Origin: an uncultured Bacillota bacterium
GTDB lineage: Bacteria; Bacillota_I; Bacilli_A; RFN20; CAG-826
Reading direction: 5' to 3'
Assembly (NCBI GenBank): GCA_949293555.1
Contig: CASFDV010000002.1
Span: 418,210 to 482,209, forward strand
DNA: 64,000 bases
The position numbers and the translations under genes are program-made. Shown here in pieces: positions 45,138 to 53,093 of this stretch. The stretch's first letter is position 1. Each line of letters opens with the position of its first letter. Below the pieces are notes generated by a model. That model was not told where the DNA came from. It saw nothing but the letters and a program-made list of their open reading frames with translations, and did not search any database.

Positions 45138-46276
45138 TCTATTTCGACAGCGCCGCCACCCTCCCCCTCCGGAAGGAGGCGGGGGAGGCCTATCTTTCGG
45201 AATCCCTCGCCCACTTCGGGAACGCGAACAGCCCCCATGCCTTCGGGCGCGAGAGCGCGCGCTCCCTCGAGCGGGCGCGGAAGGGAATCCTCCGCCTCCT
45301 CGGGATCGAGGGCACGCACCGCCTCCTCTTCCTCTCGGGCGCGACGGAGGCGAACAACCTCGCCCTCAAGGGCGTCGCCCGCGCCTATCGCTCGCGCGGA
45401 AAGAGGATCATCTCCTCCTCCGGGGAGCATGAGTCCGTCCTCGAGCCCCTCAAGGCCCTGGCGAAGGAAGGCTTCGATGTCGTCCTTCTCCCGCTTGATG
45501 CGGCGACGGGGACGATCCGCCTCGAGGACCTGGGGGCCGCCCTCGACGAGAGGACGATCCTCGTCTCCCTCATGGCGGTCAACAACGAGACCGGCGCCAT
45601 CACCCCCCTCCAGGAAGTCTGCGAGCTCCTCCGGGGCCATCCCAAGTGCTACCTCCATAGCGACTTCACCCAGGGGGCCTTCAAGGGGCTTCCCTATCCC
45701 TATGGGACCGCCGACCTCCTCTCCATGAGCGCCCATAAGTTCGGGGGCCCCAAGGGGACGGGTTTCCTCGCCCTCCGGAAGGACGTCCTCCCTTCCCCCC
45801 TCATGGAAGGGGGCGGGCAGGAGGAAGGGCTCCGCCCCGGGACGAGCGACGTCCCGTCCGCCCTCGCCTCATGGAAGGCGCTCGGGCTTGCCAAGGGCGA
45901 GGAGAAGGAAGCCATCCGGAGGGCCTCCTCGATCAAGGCGAAGATCCTCGGCTACCTCTCCTCCCGTCCCGAGGACTTCCTCGTGAACTCCCCGGAGGGG
46001 GGGAGCCCCTTCCTCCTCGACTTCTCGCTCCGCCACAAGAAGGCGTCCGTCGTCGAGGAAGCCCTCTCGCTCCGGGGGATCTACGTCTCGACGACCTCCG
46101 CCTGCTCGAGCAGGAGGGACCTCCCGAGCCACGTCCTCCTCGCGATGGGGAGGAAGGAGGAGGAGGCGAGGAACGCCATCCGCCTCAGCTTCTCGCTCCT
46201 GAACGAGGAGGAGGACGCCCCGAAGTTCATCTCCGCCCTCGAGGACATCATGAAGGAGACCATCGACTCGCTATGA
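45134..46276 (+). CDS. nifZ: Cysteine desulfurase (NifZ/IscS type)
   Basis: GTG 45134 overlaps the ezrA stop. The 380-aa PLP enzyme takes sulfur from cysteine as a persulfide and passes it on. It shows SGATEANNLALKG, the PLP-lysine motif SAHKFGGPKG near 201, and the catalytic Cys in TTSACSSR near 323. The next gene, thiI, overlaps it, so sulfur transfer to ThiI for tRNA 4-thiouridine is its likely job, as for Bacillus NifZ. Confidence 0.93.
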   Translation: MIYFDSAATLPLRKEAGEAYLSESLAHFGNANSPHAFGRESARSLERARKGILRLLGIEGTHRLLFLSGATEANNLALKGVARAYRSRGKRIISSSGEHESVLEPLKALAKEGFDVVLLPLDAATGTIRLEDLGAALDERTILVSLMAVNNETGAITPLQEVCELLRGHPKCYLHSDFTQGAFKGLPYPYGTADLLSMSAHKFGGPKGTGFLALRKDVLPSPLMEGGGQEEGLRPGTSDVPSALASWKALGLAKGEEKEAIRRASSIKAKILGYLSSRPEDFLVNSPEGGSPFLLDFSLRHKKASVVEEALSLRGIYVSTTSACSSRRDLPSHVLLAMGRKEEEARNAIRLSFSLLNEEEDAPKFISALEDIMKETIDSL

Positions 46277-47478
46277 ACGTATCCCACCTCCTGCTCCACT
46301 ACGGCGAGCTCTCGACGAAGGGCCTCAACAAGAAGGCTTTCATCCAGCGCCTCGTCCAGAACGTCAACCGCGCCCTCAAGGATCCCTTCCCCGGCCTGAA
46401 GGCGCGCGGGGATAACGCCCACGCCTACGTCCCCGTCGGGGAGGGGACCGACCTCGGCGCCCTCCTTTCCCTTCTCCTCAAGATCCCCGGGATCCAGCGG
46501 GTCACCCCCGTCCTTTGCGCGGGAAGGAGCCTCGAGGAGCTCCAGGAAGCGGCCCTCCGGGCGATCGAGGGGGAGGAGTTCCGCACCTTCAAGGTGGAGG
46601 TCAGGCGGCCGGACCACAGCTACCCCATGTCCGGCTACGAGGTCGCGCGCGCCCTCGGGGGGACGATCCTCCGCGCCAGGAAAGGCGCCAAGGTGGACGT
46701 CCATAACCCCGAGAGGACCCTTCTCGTCGAGATCCGCGAGAAGGAATGCTATCTCTCCTGCCGCACCTACAAGGGCGCCGGAGGCTACCCCGTCGGCTCC
46801 GGGGGACGGGCCCTCATGCTTCTTTCCGGGGGGATCGACTCCCCGGTCGCGAGCTACCTCCTCATGAGGCGGGGCCTCGTCCTCGACTTCCTCCACTTCG
46901 CCGCCCCTCCCTACACGAGCGAGGCGGTCCTGGAGAAGCTCGCGGACATCCTCGATGCCCTCGCTCCCTACCAGGGGAAGGTCCACCTCCACGTGGTCCC
47001 CTTCACGAAGGTGCAGCTTTCCATCTACTCGCACGCCGCGGAGCCCTACTGCATCACCCTCCTCCGGCGGATGATGATGCGGATCGCCCAGGAGTTCGCC
47101 GAGCGGAGGGGGCTTCCCGCCCTCGGGACGGGGGAGTCCCTCGGCCAGGTCGCGAGCCAGACCGTCGAGTCGCTCCGCGCGATCAACGAGGTCGTCTCGC
47201 TCCCCGTCCTCCGGCCCTGCCTGGCGATGGACAAGACGGACATCCTGGAGCTTTCCAAGGAGCTCGGCACCTACGAGATCTCGATCCGGCCCTACGAGGA
47301 CTGCTGCACCATCTTCAAGCCGAAGAAGCCCAAGACCCGCCCGAAGAGGGAGGAATGCCGCTTCTTCGAGGGGAAGTGGGACTTCATGAAGGAAATCCAG
47401 GAAGCGGTGGACGGCATCGCCTCCTACAAGGTCGAGGAAGGGAGGCTCGTGCCTCTCGGGAAGGAGAAGACGGAATGA
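46273..47478 (+). CDS. thiI: tRNA 4-thiouridine synthetase ThiI
   Basis: The 401-aa protein has an N-terminal ferredoxin-like/THUMP region (HYGELSTKGLNKKAF; VDVHNPERTLLVEIRE) and a PP-loop ATPase with SGGIDSP near 185. It lacks the rhodanese domain of the E. coli enzyme, like Bacillus ThiI. DCCTIF provides candidate sulfur-relay cysteines. It adenylates U8 of tRNA and inserts sulfur delivered by NifZ. Its ATG overlaps the nifZ stop, and its stop overlaps the mgsA start. Confidence 0.95.
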   Translation: MNVSHLLLHYGELSTKGLNKKAFIQRLVQNVNRALKDPFPGLKARGDNAHAYVPVGEGTDLGALLSLLLKIPGIQRVTPVLCAGRSLEELQEAALRAIEGEEFRTFKVEVRRPDHSYPMSGYEVARALGGTILRARKGAKVDVHNPERTLLVEIREKECYLSCRTYKGAGGYPVGSGGRALMLLSGGIDSPVASYLLMRRGLVLDFLHFAAPPYTSEAVLEKLADILDALAPYQGKVHLHVVPFTKVQLSIYSHAAEPYCITLLRRMMMRIAQEFAERRGLPALGTGESLGQVASQTVESLRAINEVVSLPVLRPCLAMDKTDILELSKELGTYEISIRPYEDCCTIFKPKKPKTRPKREECRFFEGKWDFMKEIQEAVDGIASYKVEEGRLVPLGKEKTE

Positions 47479-47849
47479 AAAGGATCGCCCTCATCGCGCA
47501 CGACCACAAGAAGGCGGAGATGATCGCCTGGGCCTTCGAGAACAAGGAGATACTCGCCCGCCACGAGCTATCGGGGACGGGCACGACCGCGAAGCTCGTC
47601 ATGAAGGAGACCGGGCTCAAGGTCCATCCCTATCTCTCCGGCCCCCTGGGCGGGGACCAGCAGATCGGGGCCGCCATCGCCGAGGGGAGGATCGACGTCT
47701 GCGTCTTCTTCTGGGACCCTCTCGAGAGCCAGCCCCACGATCCGGACGTGAAGGCGCTTCTTAGGATCGCCGCGGTCTACGACATCCCGATCGCCACCAC
47801 CAAGACCGGCGCGGAATACCTCATCCATTCGCCTCTCCTCGAGGACTGA
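47475..47849 (+). CDS. mgsA: Methylglyoxal synthase
   Basis: This 124-aa enzyme converts dihydroxyacetone phosphate to methylglyoxal and phosphate. It shows IALIAHDHKKAEM, TGTTAKLV and SGPLGGDQQIGA, with the catalytic Asp in VFFWDPL and the phosphate-binding segments intact. It overlaps thiI by ATGA, an unusual partnership that is probably only co-transcription. A terminator follows. Confidence 0.95.
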   Translation: MKRIALIAHDHKKAEMIAWAFENKEILARHELSGTGTTAKLVMKETGLKVHPYLSGPLGGDQQIGAAIAEGRIDVCVFFWDPLESQPHDPDVKALLRIAAVYDIPIATTKTGAEYLIHSPLLED

Positions 47850-47868
47850 GGCGCTCGCTTTCCGAGAA

Positions 47869-47894
47869 TTATCCCTAGGTTTTGCCAGGGATAA
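47869..47894 (+). repeat. Inverted repeat TTATCCCT/AGGGATAA
   Basis: An 8-bp perfect inverted repeat with a 10-base spacer, between mgsA and its terminator. Possible mRNA 3' structure; no T run follows. Confidence 0.6.
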
Positions 47895-47897
47895 CGG

Positions 47898-47927
47898 AAA
47901 AGGGACCCGCCCGGAGCGGGTCCCTTT
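47898..47927. terminator. Bidirectional terminator between mgsA and rplT
   Basis: GGGACCCGC, loop CCGGA, GCGGGTCCC, flanked by AAAA and TTT, so it can serve both convergent units. Confidence 0.85.
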
Positions 47928-47946
47928 CCCAATCGCCTTCCTGGGC

Positions 47947-48318
47947 CTAGGCCCTGGCGGCCTTCGCCTTCTCGACGAGCGCCTTGAAGGCCTCGGGGTC
48001 GCGGATCGCGATCTCGGAGAGCATCTTGCGGTTGATGCCCGTCCCGCCCTTGGTGAGGACGCCGGCCTTGACGAGGCCGCCCATGAAGGCGCTGTAGCTG
48101 ATGCCGTTCTGATGGCAGGCCGCGTTGATGCGGCGGATCCAGAGCTTGCGGAAGTTGCTCTTCTCCTGCTTGCGGCCGATGTAGCTGTACCTCCAGGAGC
48201 GGAGGACCTGCTCCTTGGCGGTCTTGAAGAGGAGGTGCTTGGAGCCGAAGTAGCCCTCGGCGGACTTCAGGATCCTTTTCCTGCGGGCCCTGGTCTGGAC
48301 ACTGTTCTTGACGCGCAT
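47947..48318 (-). CDS. rplT: Ribosomal protein L20
   Basis: The 123-aa protein starts [20 protein letters not shown] and contains [20 protein letters not shown], diagnostic of L20. It binds 23S rRNA early in large-subunit assembly and in Firmicutes represses its own operon. It is the last gene of infC-rpmI-rplT and ends before a bidirectional terminator. Length slightly exceeds the usual 118 aa because of an Ala/Lys tail. Confidence 0.98.
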   Translation of the reverse strand: MRVKNSVQTRARRKRILKSAEGYFGSKHLLFKTAKEQVLRSWRYSYIGRKQEKSNFRKLWIRRINAACHQNGISYSAFMGGLVKAGVLTKGGTGINRKMLSEIAIRDPEAFKALVEKAKAARA

Positions 48319-48327
48319 ATCGTTCTC

Positions 48328-48522
48328 CTACTTCTTGTACATTCCCTCGAGGCGGTGCATGTCGCGCTCGTGGACGAGGGTCCTCTTGCTGAGGTGCTTC
48401 CGCTGCTTGCGGGTCTTGTTGGGGGCGAAGTGGCCCATGTAGGCCTTCTTCCGCTTGAGCTTGCCGGTGCCGGTGACCTTGATCCTCTTGGCGAGGGTCC
48501 GGCTGGATTTCATCTTTGCCAT
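48328..48522 (-). CDS. rpmI: Ribosomal protein L35
   Basis: The 64-aa basic protein MAKMKSSRTLAKRIKVTGTG, with HLSKRTLVHERD further on, matches L35. It lies between infC and rplT in the standard order, with an 18-base gap to infC that contains its ribosome-binding site GGAGAG. Confidence 0.97.
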   Translation of the reverse strand: MAKMKSSRTLAKRIKVTGTGKLKRKKAYMGHFAPNKTRKQRKHLSKRTLVHERDMHRLEGMYKK

Positions 48523-48539
48523 GTTCTCTCTCCTTGTCG

Positions 48540-49088
48540 CTACTTCTTCTTCGGGCCGATGTTCATCTTCAGCCACTTGCCTTCCCAGAAGGCAGGCTTC
48601 TCGACCTGGCCGATGTCCTGGAGCACTTCCCAGAAGCGCTGGAGGACGGCCTCGCCGATCTCCTTGTGCGCCATCTGGCGCCCGCGGAAGACGACGCACA
48701 CCTGGACCTTGCTCCCGTCCTCGAGAAGCTCGCGGGCCTTCCTGGCCTTGGTCTCGATGTCATGCTGGCCGATCGAGGGGGAGAGCTGGATCTGCCTTAG
48801 CTCGTTCCCCTTGTTCCCGCGCTTGGCGGCCCTGTCGGACTTCTGCTTCTCGAAGCGGTACTTCCCGTAGTCGAGGATCTTGCACACCGGGGGGTTCCCC
48901 TGGGGCGCGATGCAGAAGAGGTCGAGGTTGTAGCTCTGGGCGAGGGACAATGCTGCGCGGGAGCTCATTACCCCCAGGGATTCCCCGTCCGGCGAGATCA
49001 CGCGCACCTCCGGGAAGCGGATGTTCTCGTTGATCGGGTCCACGCGCTTTTGCGGCCTTCTCTGGTCCCTTGGATTGAAGTAAGCGAT
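48540..49088 (-). CDS. infC: Translation initiation factor IF-3, AUC start codon
   Basis: The product is 182 aa when started at ATC 49088. That codon has AAGGAGG nine bases upstream and begins AYFNPRDQRRPQKRVDPINENIR; the GTG at 49043 would cut off this N-terminal region and has no ribosome-binding site. Rare AUU/AUC starts let IF-3 repress its own synthesis. Family blocks are DLFCIAPQGNPPVCKILDYG and LSPSIGQHDIETK. IF-3 keeps 30S subunits free and checks start codons. It heads the infC-rpmI-rplT operon. Confidence 0.93.
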   Translation of the reverse strand: MAYFNPRDQRRPQKRVDPINENIRFPEVRVISPDGESLGVMSSRAALSLAQSYNLDLFCIAPQGNPPVCKILDYGKYRFEKQKSDRAAKRGNKGNELRQIQLSPSIGQHDIETKARKARELLEDGSKVQVCVVFRGRQMAHKEIGEAVLQRFWEVLQDIGQVEKPAFWEGKWLKMNIGPKKK

Positions 49089-49247
49089 GTTCGGTTTCCT
49101 CCTTCTTGATCGAAAGGGCGCGGAAGCCCGCGCCCTTGATGATCTATTCCATGGAGGACGAACCGCGTCGTCTCCTCTGGGTAGCCATCGTGCCGAGGTC
49201 CTGGGGACCTCCGGCGAGCCGGACGGGCTTCTTTCTACCTATCGACG
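49089..49247 (-). promoter_or_regulatory. Leader of infC operon with terminator-like hairpin (candidate L20 leader)
   Basis: The approximately 160-base leader ends with AAGGGCGCGG, loop GCTT, CCGCGCCCTT, then TCGATC (plus-strand 49112-49135), a hairpin ahead of the infC ribosome-binding site. L20-controlled attenuation is known for this operon in Firmicutes. The full pseudoknot was not worked out. Confidence 0.55.
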
Positions 49248-49253
49248 TGGCGA

Positions 49254-49281
49254 ATTATCCACGGGAGGGAGGCTCTGTCAA
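49254..49281 (-). promoter_or_regulatory. Promoter of infC-rpmI-rplT
   Basis: Minus strand TTGACA (49281-49276), 16 bp, GATAAT (49259-49254). It overlaps the 3' end of the upstream HAD gene. Confidence 0.85.
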
Positions 49282-49908
49282 CTCCCATTCGTCGAGCCTA
49301 TCGAGCGCCCCGGAAAGAAGGTTCCTCAAACCGGGGGAGGGCTCGTCCAGGTCCTTCACGTAGTAGGTCCGGATTCCCGCGCGGATCGCGGAGAGGGCCC
49401 CCGCGGGCGCGTCCTCGAAGGCCAGGCACTCCTCCGGGAGGGAATTGGTCCTCTCCAGGGCGAGGAGATAGGGGTCCGGGAAGGGCTTGCCCCTCCTGGC
49501 CTCCCGCGCGGAGACGATCTCGTCGAAGGGGTTCCCGAGCCCCGCCTTCCCAAGAAGAGGGAGGATCCTTTCCTTCGGGGTCTGGGTGACGAGGGCGAGG
49601 CGATATCCTTCCTCGCTGAGCGTCCGGAGCCCTTCCCTCGCCCCTTCCTTCACGCGGGGAGGGGAAAGGAGCATCTCCTCCTTCATCCCCTGGTCCCTTC
49701 TCCTCCTTAGCTCCCCAAGGGGGGCCTCCTCGCCGAACCACTTATGGAGAAGCAAGTCCGCGAGGGTCCTGTCAAGGCTCCTGAGCATGAGGAAATCCGC
49801 CTTTTCGATAGGGAGATGCAGGGAAAGGGCGGCTTTCCTCCAATGCTTCTGGTAGAGCCTCTCGGTGTCGAGGATGGTCCCGTCGAGGTCGAGGAAGGCG
49901 GTCCTTAT
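49255..49908 (-). CDS. HAD-superfamily phosphatase (beta-phosphoglucomutase-like)
   Basis: The domain begins RTAFLDLDGTILDTE, with both HAD nucleophile Asp residues, followed by an alpha-helical cap, LVTQTPKERI (motif II region), KPFPDPY (motif III Lys) and AFEDAPAGALSAIRAG (motif IV). It probably removes phosphate from a sugar phosphate or nucleotide. No ATG, GTG or TTG lies where translation should begin. ATA 49908, overlapping the clpP stop as ATAA, is at the expected position with GGGAG upstream. The nearest standard start is TTG 49992, inside clpP, which would add 28 residues. The start is therefore open. Confidence 0.8.
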   Translation of the reverse strand: MRTAFLDLDGTILDTERLYQKHWRKAALSLHLPIEKADFLMLRSLDRTLADLLLHKWFGEEAPLGELRRRRDQGMKEEMLLSPPRVKEGAREGLRTLSEEGYRLALVTQTPKERILPLLGKAGLGNPFDEIVSAREARRGKPFPDPYLLALERTNSLPEECLAFEDAPAGALSAIRAGIRTYYVKDLDEPSPGLRNLLSGALDRLDEWELTEPPSRG

Positions 49909-50477
49909 AGACGCTTCTCCCCGCCGAGGATCTCGTCGATGATCCCGAGCTCCAGGGCCTCCTCGGGGGAGAGGTAGGTGTCGAGGCGGCAAGCCTCATG
50001 GAACCTCGCTTGGTCGGCCTTGCCGTTGCTCCGCTCGGCGAGGAAGCGCTCGGCGCCTTCCCGCGTGCTCTTGATCCGGTCGGCGAGCACCTGGAAGTCC
50101 TCCTGGCGGACGCTTTCCTCGGCGGTCACGAGGGACGGCTGGTGGATCATGATGAGGGAGTGGGGGAGGGCGTAGCGCTTCCTTCCCGCGGCGAGGATGA
50201 TGGCCGCCATCGAGGCCGCGGTGCCGTAGCAGATCGTGTCCACGGGCGCGGAGATCGCGTTCATCGTGTCGATGATGGTCCAGCCCGCGGGGACCGAGCC
50301 TCCGCCGCTATCGATGTAGAGCGTGATCGGCTTCTCGCGGCTCTCCTCGTTCATCTGGAGGAGCATCATCATCGTGTTGAGGGCCATCTGCCCGTTCACC
50401 TCGCCCACGAGGGGGATGTTGCGGCTCCTGATGAAGTTGTCGACGGATTCGTTGAGGAAGTAGCTCTTCTCTCCCAT
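49905..50477 (-). CDS. clpP: ATP-dependent Clp protease proteolytic subunit
   Basis: The 190-aa serine peptidase has the catalytic triad Ser89 (GTAASMAA), His112 (LIMIHQP) and Asp166 (CRLDTYLS). It forms the barrel that degrades proteins fed by Clp ATPases. Its ATG is one base after the stop of the VirD4-like gene, and its ribosome-binding site GGAG lies inside that gene, so the two are tightly co-expressed. GTAASM replaces the usual GMAASM. Confidence 0.93.
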   Translation of the reverse strand: MGEKSYFLNESVDNFIRSRNIPLVGEVNGQMALNTMMMLLQMNEESREKPITLYIDSGGGSVPAGWTIIDTMNAISAPVDTICYGTAASMAAIILAAGRKRYALPHSLIMIHQPSLVTAEESVRQEDFQVLADRIKSTREGAERFLAERSNGKADQARFHEACRLDTYLSPEEALELGIIDEILGGEKRL

Positions 50478-50478
50478 C

Positions 50479-52164
50479 CTATTCTCCTTTCTTGCCCATC
50501 AGGGCGTTGACGAAGCGGCGGCGCTCCTGGGCGAGGGAATCGCTCTTGCCGCCTTCCTTGGCGATCGGGCGGAGGAAGCGGTCGCGGTAGCTCGGCCCCC
50601 TCTCGCCTTTTTCCCTGGAGGCGATGAACTCGGCGATTTCCTGGGTCCTCGTCCTGGCGGGGATGAGGAGCTCCTCCCCGATCTCGAGCCGCCCGCCCTG
50701 GCGCCTTTCCGGGAGGCGGATGTCGACGGGCGGAAGCTTCGCCTTCCCTTCCTCGTCGACGAGCGCGGGGTAGAGGCTATAGTCGGCAAGGCTCGCGAGA
50801 TACGGCCGCATCCGCGGCATCATGACCAGGGCGTTCACTTTGGGGAAGCAGGGCCCGATGCGCTCGATGTCGGAGAGGGTGAGGAGGGGCTTCCCGTCTT
50901 CGTCGGCCCCGACGTACTGCTGGATCTCGGTGAGCATCGAGGTCTCGCGGCTATAGAGGTAGACCCACGTCTGGCAGTTCGTCTTGATCGTCTCCGCGTC
51001 GGCCTTGCCGTAGCGCCCTTCCAGCTGGGCGTTGCTCTGGAGGACGAGGTGGAAGCGGATGTTCCGCGAGCGCGCGGCGCTGATCATGTCGGTCATGTCG
51101 GGGATCGCCGGGATGTTCGCGAACTCGTCGAGGAGGAAGTTCAGCCTCCGGGGAAGCTTCCGCCCGGGGGAGCGGGAGGCCATCGCGATGGCCTCGCTAT
51201 ACATCTCCTTCACGAAGGAGGCGGTGATGAAGTCGAAGTTGCTCTTCTCGTCGGGGACGATGATGAAGATGGCGATCTTCCCTTCCTTCTCGCCAAGCCT
51301 TCCGATCGAGAAAGTGCTCTCGGAGGTGAGGTTCAGGGCCGCGTCGCTGTTGGCGAAGCAGTCGATCGCCGACTGGGCCATCGAGGTGATGCAGCGCCTC
51401 GTGTTCGGGGCGTTCCCGAAGACGGGGGCGAGGTTCCCGCGGATCCTCGAGTTGTCGGGGAGGGCGTTCACCAGCGTGCGGAGCGCGCGGTTGGTCATCG
51501 GGTCCCCGTCCCCGTCCCCGCTCACCGCGTTGATCATGGTCATGAGGGTGGAGAGGGTCTCCATGTTGCAGTCCTGGGGGCCGCTCGCCACCGCCATCAG
51601 GAGCTCGATCGCCCCCTGGAGCATGTGGTCGGCGGAGTGCTGCCAGTAAGGGTCCTGCGCGGACTGGAAGGGGGTGGTCAGCATCTTGGTGAGGTCGACG
51701 ACGAGCTCGACGGCCCCGTCGACGTCCCCCTTCTCGTAGCGCTCGTAGGCGGAAAGGAGCGGGTTCCAGCGGTTGGAGCGCGACATGTCGCGGAAGTTGA
51801 TGCAGCGCACCTCGTAGCCGAGCTTCTCGAGATAGCCGCTCGTGAGGTCGAAGATCTCGCCCTTGGGGTCGCTGACGACCAGGTTCTCGCCCTTCTCGGC
51901 GATCGAGAGGAGGGTCGGTACGAGGACGGCCCTCGTCTTCATCGAGCCGGTCGCCCCGATGATGAGGCTATGGGTGTCGCCCCCTAGGACCTCCGCCTCC
52001 TTCCCGTCGGTGAGGACGGGGATCCCTGAGTCCTTCGGTTCCTTCCCCGACCCGAAACGGACGGGGGAGAGGATGCCGGAAAGGCGGATCTCCTCCTCCG
52101 TCGCGAAGCGGTTCTCGAAGGTGTGGTCCCCGAAGATCCTGCTGTAGCGGTATTCGTTCGCCAT
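50479..52164 (-). CDS. VirD4/TraG-like ATPase without membrane anchor
   Basis: The 561-aa protein has Walker A IGATGSMKT (about 69-77), VVSDPKGEIFDLTSGYLEKLG, Walker B LNFLLDEFANIP near 345 and VLQSNAQLEGRYG, which are hallmarks of type IV coupling proteins. The N-terminal membrane helices of that family are absent. No relaxase, VirB4 or other conjugation gene is in the window. The ATG has AGGAGG upstream. It lies between a 283-aa gene and clpP, all co-oriented and nearly touching. A pump or protein-handling motor is possible; coupling to ClpP is only suggested by position. Confidence 0.85.
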   Translation of the reverse strand: MANEYRYSRIFGDHTFENRFATEEEIRLSGILSPVRFGSGKEPKDSGIPVLTDGKEAEVLGGDTHSLIIGATGSMKTRAVLVPTLLSIAEKGENLVVSDPKGEIFDLTSGYLEKLGYEVRCINFRDMSRSNRWNPLLSAYERYEKGDVDGAVELVVDLTKMLTTPFQSAQDPYWQHSADHMLQGAIELLMAVASGPQDCNMETLSTLMTMINAVSGDGDGDPMTNRALRTLVNALPDNSRIRGNLAPVFGNAPNTRRCITSMAQSAIDCFANSDAALNLTSESTFSIGRLGEKEGKIAIFIIVPDEKSNFDFITASFVKEMYSEAIAMASRSPGRKLPRRLNFLLDEFANIPAIPDMTDMISAARSRNIRFHLVLQSNAQLEGRYGKADAETIKTNCQTWVYLYSRETSMLTEIQQYVGADEDGKPLLTLSDIERIGPCFPKVNALVMMPRMRPYLASLADYSLYPALVDEEGKAKLPPVDIRLPERRQGGRLEIGEELLIPARTRTQEIAEFIASREKGERGPSYRDRFLRPIAKEGGKSDSLAQERRRFVNALMGKKGE

Positions 52165-52175
52165 GTCTGACCCTC

Positions 52176-53027
52176 CTAGATGAGGCCGATGCGGCCGAGC
52201 CTCGCCCCTCGTTCCGCGCTGAGGCGGAAACGTTCCGCCCACTCTCCCCCGGGGAGGAAGAGGGAGGCGGCCTCCTTGTCGAGGACGGGCTTCCCCTCCT
52301 TGGCGCGGACGTAGCACTCGTAGCGGATGTCCTCGGCAAGCCTCCTGGCGCTATCGAGCCCCTGGTTCCCCCGGGCGGAAAGGATGAAGGAGGAAGTCTC
52401 CTCGAGGAGGGGACGCGCCTCCTCCTTCACCTCGATCCCGGACCTCTCGATCCTTTCCAAGAGGTAGGAGAGGAAGTCCTCCTTGCGGACGCTCGGGCCG
52501 AGCCTCGCCCATTCCAGGCGGAGGCGGTGCAGGAGGTCGAGGAAGGCGTCCTCGTTCTTGTTCTGGTCCTGGCAGGTCGAGAGGAAGACGATGACGGCGT
52601 CCTTGTCGATCGTCTGGAGGAAGGTCAGGAAGTCCGTGAACTTCTGCGCCGAGGTGCCCCTCCTCTCCACCCAGTCGGTGATCTCGATCCCGAGGATGCC
52701 CTTGAAGGGGCGGCCCATGTGGGAGAGGTTCTTCCGGTATATGTCGAAGAAGTCGCGGGAGCTGAGGAAGCGCCCGTCCTCCTCGAGGAGCTCGAGGAAG
52801 TAGGAGTAGCAGGGCATCGGCCCCTCGAAGGAAAGGAGGCCCGTGCCCTTGAGGGTCTCGTGGATCCTCCTCAGGAGGGCGTCGAAGTCCTCCTCTTCCG
52901 AAAGGACCATGTATAGGTCCGGGATGAGCTTCCCCTTGGGGGATGCTCCCGCGGGCAGGCGGATCGCGGACCACTCCGCGAGGATTTCCCCGAGCTCGCG
53001 GGGAGAGGCAAGGGCGTTCTTTTCCAT
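52176..53027 (-). CDS. Hypothetical protein (283 aa) upstream of VirD4-like ATPase
   Basis: I do not recognise this protein. It is soluble. A middle segment GILGIEITDWVERRGTSAQK, then AVIVFLSTCQDQNKNEDAF and a helical C-terminal half, recalls the arrangement of AAA+ sensor and lid regions, but no Walker A is present. It ends 11 bases before the VirD4-like start. Its own start, ATG 53027, has TAGAAT seven bases upstream, and the promoter region is shared divergently with the 454-aa membrane-protein gene. A role as partner of the VirD4-like ATPase is inferred. Confidence 0.65.
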   Translation of the reverse strand: MEKNALASPRELGEILAEWSAIRLPAGASPKGKLIPDLYMVLSEEEDFDALLRRIHETLKGTGLLSFEGPMPCYSYFLELLEEDGRFLSSRDFFDIYRKNLSHMGRPFKGILGIEITDWVERRGTSAQKFTDFLTFLQTIDKDAVIVFLSTCQDQNKNEDAFLDLLHRLRLEWARLGPSVRKEDFLSYLLERIERSGIEVKEEARPLLEETSSFILSARGNQGLDSARRLAEDIRYECYVRAKEGKPVLDKEAASLFLPGGEWAERFRLSAERGARLGRIGLI

Positions 53028-53081
53028 TTCCTGGATTCTACCATCCCCGGCCCCTCCCTATTCAAGGACGGGCGGGGGAAG

Positions 53082-53087
53082 TATCAT
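53082..53087 (+). promoter_or_regulatory. -10 of the 454-aa membrane-protein gene (leaderless type)
   Basis: TATCAT, six bases before ATG 53094, with a weak TATTCA 17 bp further upstream (53059-53064). On the other strand TTGAAT at the same place may be the -35 of the divergent gene. Confidence 0.5.
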
Positions 53088-53093
53088 CGCCCC

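Noticed and set aside
50479-52164. Integrative conjugative element based on the VirD4-like gene
   Set aside because: No relaxase, VirB4/VirB6, integrase or attachment repeat is present in the surrounding 15 kb, and the flanks are housekeeping genes.
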